Assembly (NCBI GenBank): GCA_965215315.1
Contig: CBDCDB010000008.1
Coordinates: 1,798,001-1,862,000 of the forward strand
DNA length: 64,000 bases
Origin: Truepera sp965215315
GTDB lineage: Bacteria; Deinococcota; Deinococci; Deinococcales; Trueperaceae
Direction: 5' to 3'
Below, piece by piece: positions 53,262 to 60,872 of this stretch. The translations under genes and the position numbers were made by a program. The notes beneath the pieces are model-generated. The model saw only the letters and a program-made list of their open reading frames with translations. It ran no database searches and was not told where the DNA came from. The stretch's first letter is position 1; the number at the start of each line of letters is the position of its first letter.

Positions 53262-53845
53262 CGCCGCCCCTCCGGTTTTTGCTGATTTGCGGGAGTTTAC
53301 AGGCGGGCTCGAGTAGCGCCGCCCTGTTAAAAACAGCGCTGGAACTTCTGCCTGCCACTGTAAACGGCGACCTTTACGGCGGGCTCTCCGAACTGCCGCG
53401 CTTCAGTCCCAACGACGACGTTGACCCTTACGACAGTAGTGACAGGTCACTCCACCCCGCTGTCGTGGGGCTTCGCCGACAGATAAGCGAGGCCGACGCC
53501 CTGCTCTTTTCGACACCGGAATATGCCGGGGCGCTGCCGGGTTCGTTCAAAAACCTGCTCGACTGGACGGTCGGCGGCGGAGAAATGTACCGAAAGCCTG
53601 TAGCGTGGTTTAACGCTGCTGCTCCCGCCGCCCCTACAGATAGCGCGGACGCGCACACCTCACTGGAAAAGGTGCTCGGGTATGTCGGTGCAGATATCGC
53701 CGAACCTGCGTGTATTCGTATCCCTGTCGAGCGGCACCTTACCGAAGCGGACGGACAGATTCACGACCCGGAACTGCGAAAGGTACTTGCCGACGCACTA
53801 ATGACGCTAGCGACTTATATCCATTTAGCTAGGCTGCCTGCTTAA
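53258..53845 (+). CDS. NADPH-dependent FMN reductase-like flavoprotein
   Basis: A 195-residue flavodoxin-fold reductase. LLICGSLQAGSSSAALL binds FMN phosphate; LLFSTPEYAGALPGSFKNLLDW is the family signature. It overlaps metK by four bases and converges with a zinc-finger gene (17-base overlap at 3' ends). Physiological acceptor unknown; quinone or azo compounds are common. Confidence 0.9.
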   Translation: MTPPLRFLLICGSLQAGSSSAALLKTALELLPATVNGDLYGGLSELPRFSPNDDVDPYDSSDRSLHPAVVGLRRQISEADALLFSTPEYAGALPGSFKNLLDWTVGGGEMYRKPVAWFNAAAPAAPTDSADAHTSLEKVLGYVGADIAEPACIRIPVERHLTEADGQIHDPELRKVLADALMTLATYIHLARLPA

Positions 53846-54062
53846 GCGTAACAGTAATACAACCGCAGACCTCGAGCCCGCCTAAAATCTCAGGAGACTC
53901 GAGGCACCCTTCACAAACTTCGACCTCACCCGAGCCGCCGCAAACCGCACAAGCTTCCCTATGTTCAGTCGGAAATCCGTCGCCCGCCGTTTCAGTCAAA
54001 GTGAGCGTGTAGCCTTCACCGCCACACGCTTCACAAGTCACCAAGATAAGTTCAGGGAGCAT
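53829..54062 (-). CDS. DnaJ-type zinc-finger small protein
   Basis: A 77-residue protein with CEACGGEGY and CAVCGGSGE (CxxCGGxG repeats as in DnaJ) and further Cys pairs, likely two zinc sites. ATG at 54062 overlaps the end of the zinc-ribbon gene. Last gene of a DNA-damage-type operon; role unknown, possibly protein or nucleic-acid binding. Confidence 0.75.
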   Translation of the reverse strand: MLPELILVTCEACGGEGYTLTLTETAGDGFPTEHREACAVCGGSGEVEVCEGCLESPEILGGLEVCGCITVTLKQAA

Positions 54063-54228
54063 CGCTGGCTTGTGCGTCGCTGGCCTCGATACGTTTCATG
54101 GCTCGTCCACAGCGGCTACAGCTGACCGACGCTTTAAGCATCAAGCCGACCTCGAGCCGACACTTCGGGCAGCGATAACGAACCTCCGCCGCCTCGGTAT
54201 CAGGCGGCCGTGAGGATACTGCGGGCAC
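54052..54228 (-). CDS. Zinc-ribbon protein, 58 residues
   Basis: A short frame with RYRCPKCRLEV and VSCSRCGRAM, a CPxC/CSxC zinc ribbon. Its GTG (54228) shares bases with the TAG of the ddrA-like gene (TAGTG), and its stop overlaps the start of the DnaJ-type zinc-finger gene by 11 bases. Coupled translation supports a real gene. Confidence 0.65.
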   Translation of the reverse strand: MPAVSSRPPDTEAAEVRYRCPKCRLEVGLMLKASVSCSRCGRAMKRIEASDAQASDAP

Positions 54229-54971
54229 TAAAGCCCCACCACGTGTGAAAGGCGTGGGGGCACGTTAGGCGGCGTTCGCCGCGCGACGTTCCAGACCTCG
54301 AGCGCTTCGGCCTCGGTCAACTCGGAAAACTGCGTGACCTTGTGCCCCAAAACCCTTTCGGCAAGCCCGCGCTGTCCAGGTTCAGCGAAACCGAGTTTCG
54401 TAAGTTCGCGCTGCATCGCGTCGGCGCGCCTCGCTGAGAGCACCGGGCCGGTCGCTTCTACCTCGCGCACGTCTGTAACCGGTACGGGTTTCGGTGCTGC
54501 ACGAACAGGGACGCTCTGTTTGGGCAAGCTCGGCGCTTCGGTCAGGCGACAGGTGGTCTCGTCATAACCAACCCAGAAAGTTGGCAGGTCGTAGAGGTAG
54601 CGGCCTAAACCAAACTTGCTGCACGCCCGCTTAAAGGCCTGAGCTTCTGCCGCGGTGCCCTGAGCAACACGGTCGCCCGAATCGAACTCGCCGGTCGAGG
54701 TGCGGGTGATTTCGCGGACGCCGCCCGCGCCGTCTTGGACAGTAACGCTCAGCTCACAAAGCAAGCGCTGCTCACCCCAAGTGATAAACCGGCACGACCA
54801 GTCGGGGCCTGCAACCTCGTTCAGGCGGTCTTCATAAACTCTAGGTTCAGCGTAGGCGAGCGCCTGCGCCCGCTTTTTATCACGGCTGACCGAACCGGCC
54901 CGCCACGACACAACCGACGCTGGAAAGGGTTCGGCCAGCCGCACGCTGAGTTCGTCCCACGAAAGTGCCAT
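54228..54971 (-). CDS. Rad52/DdrA-like single-strand annealing protein
   Basis: A 247-residue Rad52_Rad22-family protein: DRLNEVAGPDWSCRFITW, ITRTSTGEFD and QAFKRACSKFGLGRYLYDLP form the core annealing fold; the C-terminal ~90 residues are variable. Closest in layout to DdrA of Deinococcus, which protects and anneals single-stranded DNA ends after damage. Starts two bases after the upstream hypothetical gene. The LexA-like gene lies just upstream on the same strand. Confidence 0.85.
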   Translation of the reverse strand: MALSWDELSVRLAEPFPASVVSWRAGSVSRDKKRAQALAYAEPRVYEDRLNEVAGPDWSCRFITWGEQRLLCELSVTVQDGAGGVREITRTSTGEFDSGDRVAQGTAAEAQAFKRACSKFGLGRYLYDLPTFWVGYDETTCRLTEAPSLPKQSVPVRAAPKPVPVTDVREVEATGPVLSARRADAMQRELTKLGFAEPGQRGLAERVLGHKVTQFSELTEAEALEVWNVARRTPPNVPPRLSHVVGL

Positions 54972-54972
54972 C

Positions 54973-55329
54973 TCAGGCCGCCTGCGGGAACACGTAAGGC
55001 GCTTCGTCTACGCGCTCAGAAGCACGCTCGGAAACGGTTGCGCCTTCGAACTCGGACAACGCCGCGTCTTTACGTTCGGCGTAGACAAATACCCCGTCGC
55101 CCCGTTCGCGGTGCCGCTGCCGCAGTGTGAGGCCGTAGCCGTCTAACAGGTAGACGAGGCCGTAAAACTTACGCACGGCGTCGCGGTGAATCAGCCCTAG
55201 CAAGAGGGCGTGACTGCTCCGGCCTACCTGCGCCGCCAACTCAGCGGCGAGGACATCGACGGCCTGACTCGCAGCGTCATACTGAAATGCACTTGACAGC
55301 GCTCTAAAGATTGAGACAGGATGGTTCAT
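54973..55329 (-). CDS. Hypothetical protein in the ddrA operon
   Basis: A 118-residue helical protein (SIFRALSSAFQYDAASQAVDVLAAELAAQVG) with a charged tail. AGGAG precedes the ATG at 55329; an upstream in-frame ATG at 55362 lacks signals. A possible operator GTTTACA-N5-TGTGTAC lies about 75 bases upstream. Function unknown; by position it may assist the annealing protein. Confidence 0.65.
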   Translation of the reverse strand: MNHPVSIFRALSSAFQYDAASQAVDVLAAELAAQVGRSSHALLLGLIHRDAVRKFYGLVYLLDGYGLTLRQRHRERGDGVFVYAERKDAALSEFEGATVSERASERVDEAPYVFPQAA

Positions 55330-55399
55330 ACGTTCTCCTCTTGTTCGAGTCGGTTTTGGCAAGGTTTGAATGTGTAAAAGGCGGATGTATAAGAAGCAG

Positions 55400-55418
55400 G
55401 TTTACAAAAACTGTGTAC
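55400..55418. promoter_or_regulatory. Possible operator GTTTACA-N5-TGTGTAC
   Basis: An imperfect inverted repeat (6 of 7 positions) between lexA and the ddrA operon. It does not match the repeat found before lexA, so the regulator is uncertain. Confidence 0.3.
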
Positions 55419-55480
55419 AGCTGAGGCCCGCAAATCTTGGCGGATGGCGCGGGTTCTCTCAGTTTCAAGTGCAGCCTTAG

Positions 55481-56095
55481 TTAGCAGTCTTCATAGAGCG
55501 CTCCAATCAGTTCACCACGCACCAACCCGGCGTAAACACCTTCGATATGTACCTCTCTGGCGGGCACCGCTACAGTTGGATACTGCGAATTGTGCGGGCG
55601 CAGGGCGATGGTTTTGGGCTCGAGCCTATCGACATACTTGAGCGTGACCTCGCTGCTACCGACGCGCACCGCACAGATTTCGCCGCTGCGTTCGGGCATT
55701 CCCTGACGAAACAGCACGATGTCACCGTCTTGAATCAGGTCGGCCATCGAATTTCCGGAGACGCGCAGCGCAAACTGCTCACGGGCGTTACTCAGCGGTA
55801 AAAAGCCTTCGGGCTCGAGCAAAGCCTCACTCAGCGGGCCTGCCGGAATACTGCCTAAAACCGGTACACCGGTTGCTCTGAGGGGTAATTCCAAACGCGG
55901 CGACTGACCGCGCCCACGACTTTCAAAAACCAAGAATCCTTTACGGTGCAGGGCCTCGAGGTGTTGCCGCAACGAGACGTAGTGAATGTTGAGCTCTCTG
56001 GCAAAAACCGCCAAATCCGGCGCTCTGCCGGTGCGCTCTTTGACCTCACAGAGACGCTCGTAAACTTTTCGTTGCATTTTTGGTAGCTCGTTCAT
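55481..56095 (-). CDS. lexA: LexA-family repressor
   Basis: A 204-residue repressor-protease. N-terminal winged helix (about 5-60, MQRKVYERLCEVKERTGRAP and SLRQHLEALHRKGFL), cleavage site Ala85-Gly86 in SIPAGPL, catalytic Ser116 (GNSMAD) and Lys153 (VTLKYV). Self-cleavage after DNA damage would induce target genes. An inverted repeat TACCT-N9-AGGTA lies in its upstream region. It sits directly before the ddrA operon. Confidence 0.88.
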   Translation of the reverse strand: MNELPKMQRKVYERLCEVKERTGRAPDLAVFARELNIHYVSLRQHLEALHRKGFLVFESRGRGQSPRLELPLRATGVPVLGSIPAGPLSEALLEPEGFLPLSNAREQFALRVSGNSMADLIQDGDIVLFRQGMPERSGEICAVRVGSSEVTLKYVDRLEPKTIALRPHNSQYPTVAVPAREVHIEGVYAGLVRGELIGALYEDC

Positions 56096-56150
56096 GCCTT
56101 CACCTTTGTAACTCCCCCGCGACTCGACTCGTTTAACGTTAGATAATTTT

Positions 56151-56169
56151 TACCTAAACAATTAAGGTA
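56151..56169. promoter_or_regulatory. Inverted repeat TACCT-N9-AGGTA upstream of lexA
   Basis: Perfect 5-base arms, next to AT-rich promoter-like sequence between lexA and the CYTH gene; a candidate autoregulatory operator. Confidence 0.4.
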
Positions 56170-56220
56170 TAGCTCAGTATAGGTAGCGCTGAAGGCTGTG
56201 TCAAGCACCTGTGATGCGGC

Positions 56221-56226
56221 TAGAGT
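56221..56226 (+). promoter_or_regulatory. Leaderless -10 (TAGAGT) of the CYTH gene
   Basis: TAGAGT five bases before the ATG at 56232. Confidence 0.45.
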
Positions 56227-56231
56227 AGGGC

Positions 56232-56834
56232 ATGGCAACGGAGCGCGAACACAAATTCAGGGTTGACGGGGCGTTTCCCGAGGCGACGGAGCTGCAAGAA
56301 GCGTACGCGGCGCTGGGCCTGAAGCTTTACGTTCAGGGGACTCGAGACCAACAAGACACCTACTACGACACCGCTGATTTGACCCTGCTACGCGCGGGCG
56401 CGGCGTTGCGGCAACGGAGCTTTGCCGGGCAGAAGTTAGCGACTTATAAGGGTGCCGGGACGGTAACGGGTAGCCTGCACGCACGTGAGGAACTCGAGCT
56501 ACCTTACACCGGCGTGTGGCCTCAGGAGATTCTGGAGAAGCTCGAGCTCCTCGGCGTCATAGGTACCTTAGAACCGCTTTTAGAGCTTGCGACGCAGCGC
56601 CAGCGGTTTCTGCTCGTCAAGGAGGGGCGACCACGAGCCGAACTGACGTTTGACGACGTAACGAGTGTTGACGGTGAAACGCGTGCGACGTTTCGTGAAC
56701 TCGAGCTTGAAGCCTCGCCGGACACACCGGACGCTGACCTGGCGATGTTGGCACGGCCTCTCGAGCAGTTCGGCCTTGCACCTCACGCCCAAGACAAACT
56801 CACGCATGCACTGACGCTGTTAGGACGGGTGTAG
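56232..56834 (+). CDS. CYTH-domain phosphohydrolase
   Basis: A 200-residue CYTH protein. The ExExK motif EREHK opens at residue 4; the tunnel-fold basic and acidic residues follow (TYYDTADLTLLRAGAALRQR, KLATYKG). Family members hydrolyse inorganic or thiamine triphosphate or make cAMP. The SixA-type phosphatase gene follows with no gap, suggesting a joint role in phosphate-ester turnover. Confidence 0.88.
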   Translation: MATEREHKFRVDGAFPEATELQEAYAALGLKLYVQGTRDQQDTYYDTADLTLLRAGAALRQRSFAGQKLATYKGAGTVTGSLHAREELELPYTGVWPQEILEKLELLGVIGTLEPLLELATQRQRFLLVKEGRPRAELTFDDVTSVDGETRATFRELELEASPDTPDADLAMLARPLEQFGLAPHAQDKLTHALTLLGRV

Positions 56835-57383
56835 ATGACCCTCTACCTTATCCGGCACACCCACGCAGGCGCAGGAAACCACGAAAATCCGGATGACCAG
56901 CTGCGCCCTCTATCACGCAAAGGTCAAAAGCAGGCCGAAATCCTCTCCGAAACCCTAAGCAAGCTGGACATCCGCTTTCACCGGCTCTTTTCGTCACCCT
57001 ACACCCGCGCCGCTGAAACCGCCGCGCCGCTGACGCCGCATGTCCGGGGGGGGCGGCTCGAGCTCCTGTCCGAGCTGACCGGAGACGACTATCCCGAACT
57101 TTTAAGGGTGCTCCGGAGCAGCTTGAGAACTTCGGACAAGGCCGTTGCCCTCGTCGGTCACGAACCCTACCTAGGCGGCTTGACAAGCTATCTGCTCTGC
57201 GGCGCGGACGCTCACGCCGGGGTACGCTTTCGCAAGGGGACGCTCGTCCGGCTGGACGGACCACTTAAAGCGGGCCGTTTAGAACTTCACAGCGCCCTGA
57301 CTCCCGACCTCATCAAGCAGCTCGCCGGAAACGTACAGGCGAACCGCAAACAAATACCGACTGTTAAAGGCGGTGCGGTCTAA
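56835..57383 (+). CDS. SixA-type histidine phosphatase
   Basis: A 182-residue phosphatase: LYLIRHTHAG with catalytic His, SSPYTRAAETA and VGHEPYLGGL. The start ATG abuts the CYTH stop. SixA homologues dephosphorylate His residues or phosphate-rich small molecules. Confidence 0.88.
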   Translation: MTLYLIRHTHAGAGNHENPDDQLRPLSRKGQKQAEILSETLSKLDIRFHRLFSSPYTRAAETAAPLTPHVRGGRLELLSELTGDDYPELLRVLRSSLRTSDKAVALVGHEPYLGGLTSYLLCGADAHAGVRFRKGTLVRLDGPLKAGRLELHSALTPDLIKQLAGNVQANRKQIPTVKGGAV

Positions 57384-57394
57384 GGGTAAAGCGC

Positions 57395-57400
57395 TAGACT
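57395..57400 (+). promoter_or_regulatory. Leaderless -10 (TAGACT) of the epimerase gene
   Basis: TAGACT five bases before the ATG at 57406. Confidence 0.5.
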
Positions 57401-57405
57401 AGCGT

Positions 57406-58350
57406 ATGACTTCTCAGAGTAAATCCGGACGCCCCGTCCTAGTGATCTCCGGTGCGTCCGGCCTCGTCGGTTCGCATTTGATTGAAGCTGCCAAGTCTCG
57501 TTACGATCTGCGCCTGCTGACCCGTAGCAGCGGTAAAACCGCCCCGGACGGTCAGACCTGGATTACGTGGGATTCCAAAGCGGCGGGTGAAGGGGACGAA
57601 GCTGCGTTGGGGAGTCTCACCAATGCGGTCTCAGGTGCATACGCGATTATCAACCTGGCGGGCACCTCGATTGCTGACGGCAGGCTTGGTGACGAACACC
57701 AGAAGCGCATTTTGGAGAGTCGGCTCGAGAGTGCCAAAGCACTCCTGCTCGCCCAAAGACGCGCGGAGCAGCCCGCCAAAGTCTGGTTTCAAACCTCGGC
57801 AACCGGCTTTTACGGCGACCGGGGCGACACCGAACTCACCGAACGCTCCCCTATCGGCAACGCCCCGCTCAGCGAGATTTGTAGGCTCTGGGAAGCAGCG
57901 CCTGAGGATGCAGGTGGCGCGAGACTCGTCACCGGGCGTCTAGGCATCGTGCTGTCAAAAGAGGCCGAAACCTGGCAGAAGCTGCTCTTACCCATCAAGC
58001 TCTTCGTCGGCGGGCCGCTCGGCAGCGGTCAGCAGTGGTTGTCGTGGATTGACTCGGACGACCTCGCACGGGCGATTCTCTTTTTAATTGAAAGTGACAA
58101 TGCTGAAGGCGTTTATAACTTCACCGCGCCCGAACCGGTGCGGCAGATTACCTTGACCCGGCAGACTGCCGCCAAGCTTTCACGCCCCGCCGTCGTCCCG
58201 GCTCCGGCTTTTGCGCTGCGTTTAGCGCTCGGAGGACTTGCGGACGCGCTTATTTTGGCGAGTGCGAAGGTGCTCCCGGCGAGGTTAGAGCGCGAGGGTT
58301 TTACCTTTAACCAGCCGACGTTTGCCGACGAGCTGGACAAACTGCTCTAG
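57406..58350 (+). CDS. TIGR01777-family NAD-dependent epimerase-like protein
   Basis: A 314-residue extended SDR. VISGASGLVGSHLIEA binds NAD(P); INLAGTSIADGRLGDEHQKRI and ATGFYGDRGDTELTE are typical of the TIGR01777 (YfcH-like) group. Substrate unknown. It converges with the SCO1 gene 12 bases away. Confidence 0.88.
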   Translation: MTSQSKSGRPVLVISGASGLVGSHLIEAAKSRYDLRLLTRSSGKTAPDGQTWITWDSKAAGEGDEAALGSLTNAVSGAYAIINLAGTSIADGRLGDEHQKRILESRLESAKALLLAQRRAEQPAKVWFQTSATGFYGDRGDTELTERSPIGNAPLSEICRLWEAAPEDAGGARLVTGRLGIVLSKEAETWQKLLLPIKLFVGGPLGSGQQWLSWIDSDDLARAILFLIESDNAEGVYNFTAPEPVRQITLTRQTAAKLSRPAVVPAPAFALRLALGGLADALILASAKVLPARLEREGFTFNQPTFADELDKLL

Positions 58351-58362
58351 GTTCATCCCAGC

Positions 58363-58968
58363 TTAAAAGTTGCGCGAGGCCAACATCCGGGGCAGGTCTT
58401 CACTCAGCCGCGCCACCTTATCCTGACCGTAGACAAAACGCATCTTTCCCTCACGGTCCAAGAGCGCTACCGAATCGGTATGCAAGAAGTCATTGGTTTT
58501 AAGCCCCCGGTAGCCGACAAAAAACGTCTTGGCTGCGTGAGCGATATCGCTGCTGCTTCCGCCCAAGCCTACAAAGTCGGGGTTAAAGCCGCCCGCATAC
58601 TGCTGCGTAAGTTTCGGCGTGTCGTGCTCGGGGTCTACGGTAATCATTACGACTTGCAGGTCTTTAGGTTCGCCTAAGTCCTGATAGACTTTTGCCAACC
58701 GTCCGAGTGTGAGCGGGCACACGTCGGGGCAGCGGGTAAAGCCGAAAAAGACAAGCAGCAGGTCGCCGCGCCATTTTTGCAAGGTCACTTGTTCACCCTG
58801 AGCGTCGGTAAGCGTGAACGGTTCAACCTGAACGGGCGTGTCAAGTGGCGTGCCGTAAAACTCAGGTGTATTTGCCCGTTGCAGTTGTACATACGCAAAC
58901 CCGGCGGCGGCGGCGGCAACGAGTCCGACAAGAATGAGCGTCCAGAGTTGGCGTAAAGAGAGCTTCAT
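58363..58968 (-). CDS. SCO1/SenC/PrrC family copper chaperone-like protein
   Basis: A 201-residue membrane-anchored thioredoxin-fold protein: N-terminal helix (8-28), FTRCPDVCPLT (Cys80, Cys84) and a later His in FLHTDSVALLD, the Cu-binding set used for cytochrome oxidase CuA assembly. Leaderless TATACT seven bases upstream. No oxidase gene is in the window. Confidence 0.91.
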   Translation of the reverse strand: MKLSLRQLWTLILVGLVAAAAAGFAYVQLQRANTPEFYGTPLDTPVQVEPFTLTDAQGEQVTLQKWRGDLLLVFFGFTRCPDVCPLTLGRLAKVYQDLGEPKDLQVVMITVDPEHDTPKLTQQYAGGFNPDFVGLGGSSSDIAHAAKTFFVGYRGLKTNDFLHTDSVALLDREGKMRFVYGQDKVARLSEDLPRMLASRNF

Positions 58969-58975
58969 TAAAGGG

Positions 58976-58981
58976 AGTATA
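58976..58981 (-). promoter_or_regulatory. Leaderless -10 (TATACT) of the SCO1 gene
   Basis: TATACT seven bases before the ATG at 58968. Confidence 0.6.
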
Positions 58982-59237
58982 AGGCGCAGCTACCGGGGCA
59001 GATGTCCTCGAGCCCGACCCCCATCCAAACATCAAGCTTGCGAACCAAACACCGTAAATCCACATCCGGTACCAGCAACATTTAGCTGTTTAGAAGCCAC
59101 CTTATCAACTTGGGAAAGCACATGCTACACGGCGAAACCGGCAAAGAAGAACCCGCCTCACTGCTCTCTGCACAAACCGACCAGAAGCTAACAGCCTAAA
59201 ACGTAACAAAGCCTACACCTTCGGGACAATTTTGCTG

Positions 59238-59243
59238 TACAAT
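59238..59243 (+). promoter_or_regulatory. -10 element (TACAAT) of the structured RNA
   Basis: TACAAT preceded by TTTTGCTG; transcription would start near 59250. No clear -35 box. Confidence 0.4.
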
Positions 59244-59249
59244 CTCTTT

Positions 59250-59412
59250 ACCACAGAGAGGAGGTGGTCCTAATTTTACAAAATGAACAGACCAGTGGAG
59301 GTACCCGTCGAGGGTAACTGACCATGGCCTCGTCCTGAGAGATGGCTTCCGTTGTCCTCAGAACCTGGCGGGTACCCAGCCCGGAGCATATCGCTCCGGG
59401 CTGTCTTTTTGG
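59250..59412 (+). ncRNA. Putative structured small RNA of unknown class
   Basis: A ~160-base transcript unit with no convincing protein gene. GGTACCCG (59300-59307) pairs perfectly with CGGGTACC (59369-59376), enclosing a CTGAG/CTCAG hairpin; a competing local hairpin TACCC/GGGTA (59302-59316) is possible, so two folds may alternate. It ends in a very strong intrinsic terminator. A 12-codon frame starting at 59284 and a 4-codon frame at 59323 could be leader peptides. The next gene, hemY, has its own leaderless promoter after the terminator, so this is more likely an independent RNA than a hemY leader. It is not tRNA, SRP RNA or tmRNA by eye. Confidence 0.5.
59377..59410 (+). terminator. Strong intrinsic terminator
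   Basis: An 11-bp perfect stem (CAGCCCGGAGC with GCTCCGGGCTG), 5-base loop ATATC, then TCTTTTT. Confidence 0.9.
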
Positions 59413-59439
59413 CTCTCATAAAGAGTGTGCTGGTAGGGG

Positions 59440-59445
59440 TATTCT
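59440..59445 (+). promoter_or_regulatory. Leaderless -10 (TATTCT) of hemY
   Basis: TATTCT six bases before the ATG at 59452. Confidence 0.5.
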
Positions 59446-59451
59446 GAGAGT

Positions 59452-60804
59452 ATGAAACACGTCATGATCGTCGGCGGCGGACTTGCGGGTCTTGGCACCG
59501 CTTTTTTTTTGCAGCAGGCGCGGCCTGAACTTGAGGTTACGGTACTCGAGCGACTCCCCCAAGCAGGCGGTAAAGTCCTCGCTACCCGGCGGGACGGCTA
59601 CACGGTAGACTGGGCCGCTAACGGCTTTTTACCCAACGTCCCGGATACTTTAGAGCTGGCGAAAGCGTTGGGGCTCGAGTTGCGTGAAGCCGACGCGGTT
59701 GCCAAAACTCGGCTTTTATACAAAAATGGTGCGCTGCGAAAACTGCCCGGTTCGCCCCCGGCTCTTCTGGCCTCGAGCCTGCTCCTCCCTTCTGAAAAAC
59801 TCCGTGCCGCCGCCGAACCCGTTCTGGGTCGGTCACATAGCAGTGAAGAATCGGTCTACGACTTTGTAGCACGTCACTTCGGGCGCGGCGTCGCCGAGGT
59901 GTTTGCGGGGCCGTTCGTGTTGGGGATTACAGCGGGGGACGCGAAGAAGCTCAGTCTGGACGCACTGTTTCCGAGGTTTCGGGCGCTCGAGCGTCAGCAC
60001 GGCAGTTTAGTCCGAGGGTTAATGGCTCAGCAGCGGGCGGCTCAGAAAAATCTCGACCCAGACAAGCCCAAACGTTTGACGAGTTTTCCGGGTGGAAGTG
60101 GGGCGCTGGTTGGGGCGTTGCAAGGGCGGTTTAGGGGGCGGCTCGAGACGGGCGTCGCCGTAGAACAGCTGAAGGTTGATAGAGAAATCTTTGAAGTTAC
60201 GGCGTTAGGTGAACGCTTGGAAGCCGACGCTGTCGTGCTGGCTACGCCGTCGTTCGTTTCGGCTGAACTCGTCACACCTTTTGCTCCAGACGCGGCGGTT
60301 GCCCTACGCGAAATCCCCTACGCCGACGTTCAGGTTTTCGGTCTCGGTTACAACCGCATCGACGTTCCGAGTACGTTAGACAGCTTTGGTTTTCTCGTCC
60401 CGCGCGGCGAAGGCGTGCGGGTTCTGGGCGTGCTCTACAGCTCGTCAATTTTTCCCGGACAAGCCCCGAACGGACGGGTGCTTTTACGGGTCATCGCCGG
60501 GGGCACCGTTGACCCAGAGTTTGCAGCGTTATCACCGGATGAAGCGCTCTCGGCTGTGCGCCGCGATTTGCGCGTGATGATGGGCATCGTAGCAGAACCG
60601 GAGTTTGTCGAACACGTGCCGTGGCCTAAAGGGATTCCGCAGTACGAGTTGGGACATTTGGAAAGGGTTGCGCGGGCAAAAACCGCCCTTGCCAAGTATC
60701 CGATTTTTCTCACCGGCAACGCCTATCACGGCGTCGGGGTCAACGATACCGTCAGAGACGCACGTCAGACGGCTAAAGGGGTGCTCGAGACCCTCCCCTT
60801 ATAA
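59452..60804 (+). CDS. hemY: Protoporphyrinogen/coproporphyrinogen oxidase
   Basis: A 450-residue FAD enzyme of haem synthesis. MIVGGGLAGLGTAFFL binds FAD; TVLERLPQAGGKVLATRRDGYTVD and the C-terminal VGVNDTVRDARQTA close the cofactor site. Whether it acts on protoporphyrinogen (HemY) or coproporphyrinogen (CgoX) cannot be told from sequence alone. Transcribed from its own leaderless promoter. Confidence 0.92.
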   Translation: MKHVMIVGGGLAGLGTAFFLQQARPELEVTVLERLPQAGGKVLATRRDGYTVDWAANGFLPNVPDTLELAKALGLELREADAVAKTRLLYKNGALRKLPGSPPALLASSLLLPSEKLRAAAEPVLGRSHSSEESVYDFVARHFGRGVAEVFAGPFVLGITAGDAKKLSLDALFPRFRALERQHGSLVRGLMAQQRAAQKNLDPDKPKRLTSFPGGSGALVGALQGRFRGRLETGVAVEQLKVDREIFEVTALGERLEADAVVLATPSFVSAELVTPFAPDAAVALREIPYADVQVFGLGYNRIDVPSTLDSFGFLVPRGEGVRVLGVLYSSSIFPGQAPNGRVLLRVIAGGTVDPEFAALSPDEALSAVRRDLRVMMGIVAEPEFVEHVPWPKGIPQYELGHLERVARAKTALAKYPIFLTGNAYHGVGVNDTVRDARQTAKGVLETLPL

Positions 60805-60872
60805 TCAAACTGCTCTAAAGTGCCAAGCTGTGGACCCAAACAGCATTCTTAGCCAAGAAGTTGGGAGGCAAT

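Larger units (their letters stand above)
58969..59451. other. 483-base intergenic region between SCO1 and hemY
   Basis: Contains the SCO1 promoter, a possible 25-codon frame at 59122-59199 without support, the structured RNA with its terminator, and the hemY promoter. I see nothing else in 58985-59230. Confidence 0.6.

Noticed and set aside
59122..59199. A 25-residue frame upstream of the structured RNA
   Set aside because: No promoter, weak ribosome-binding site and no recognisable features.
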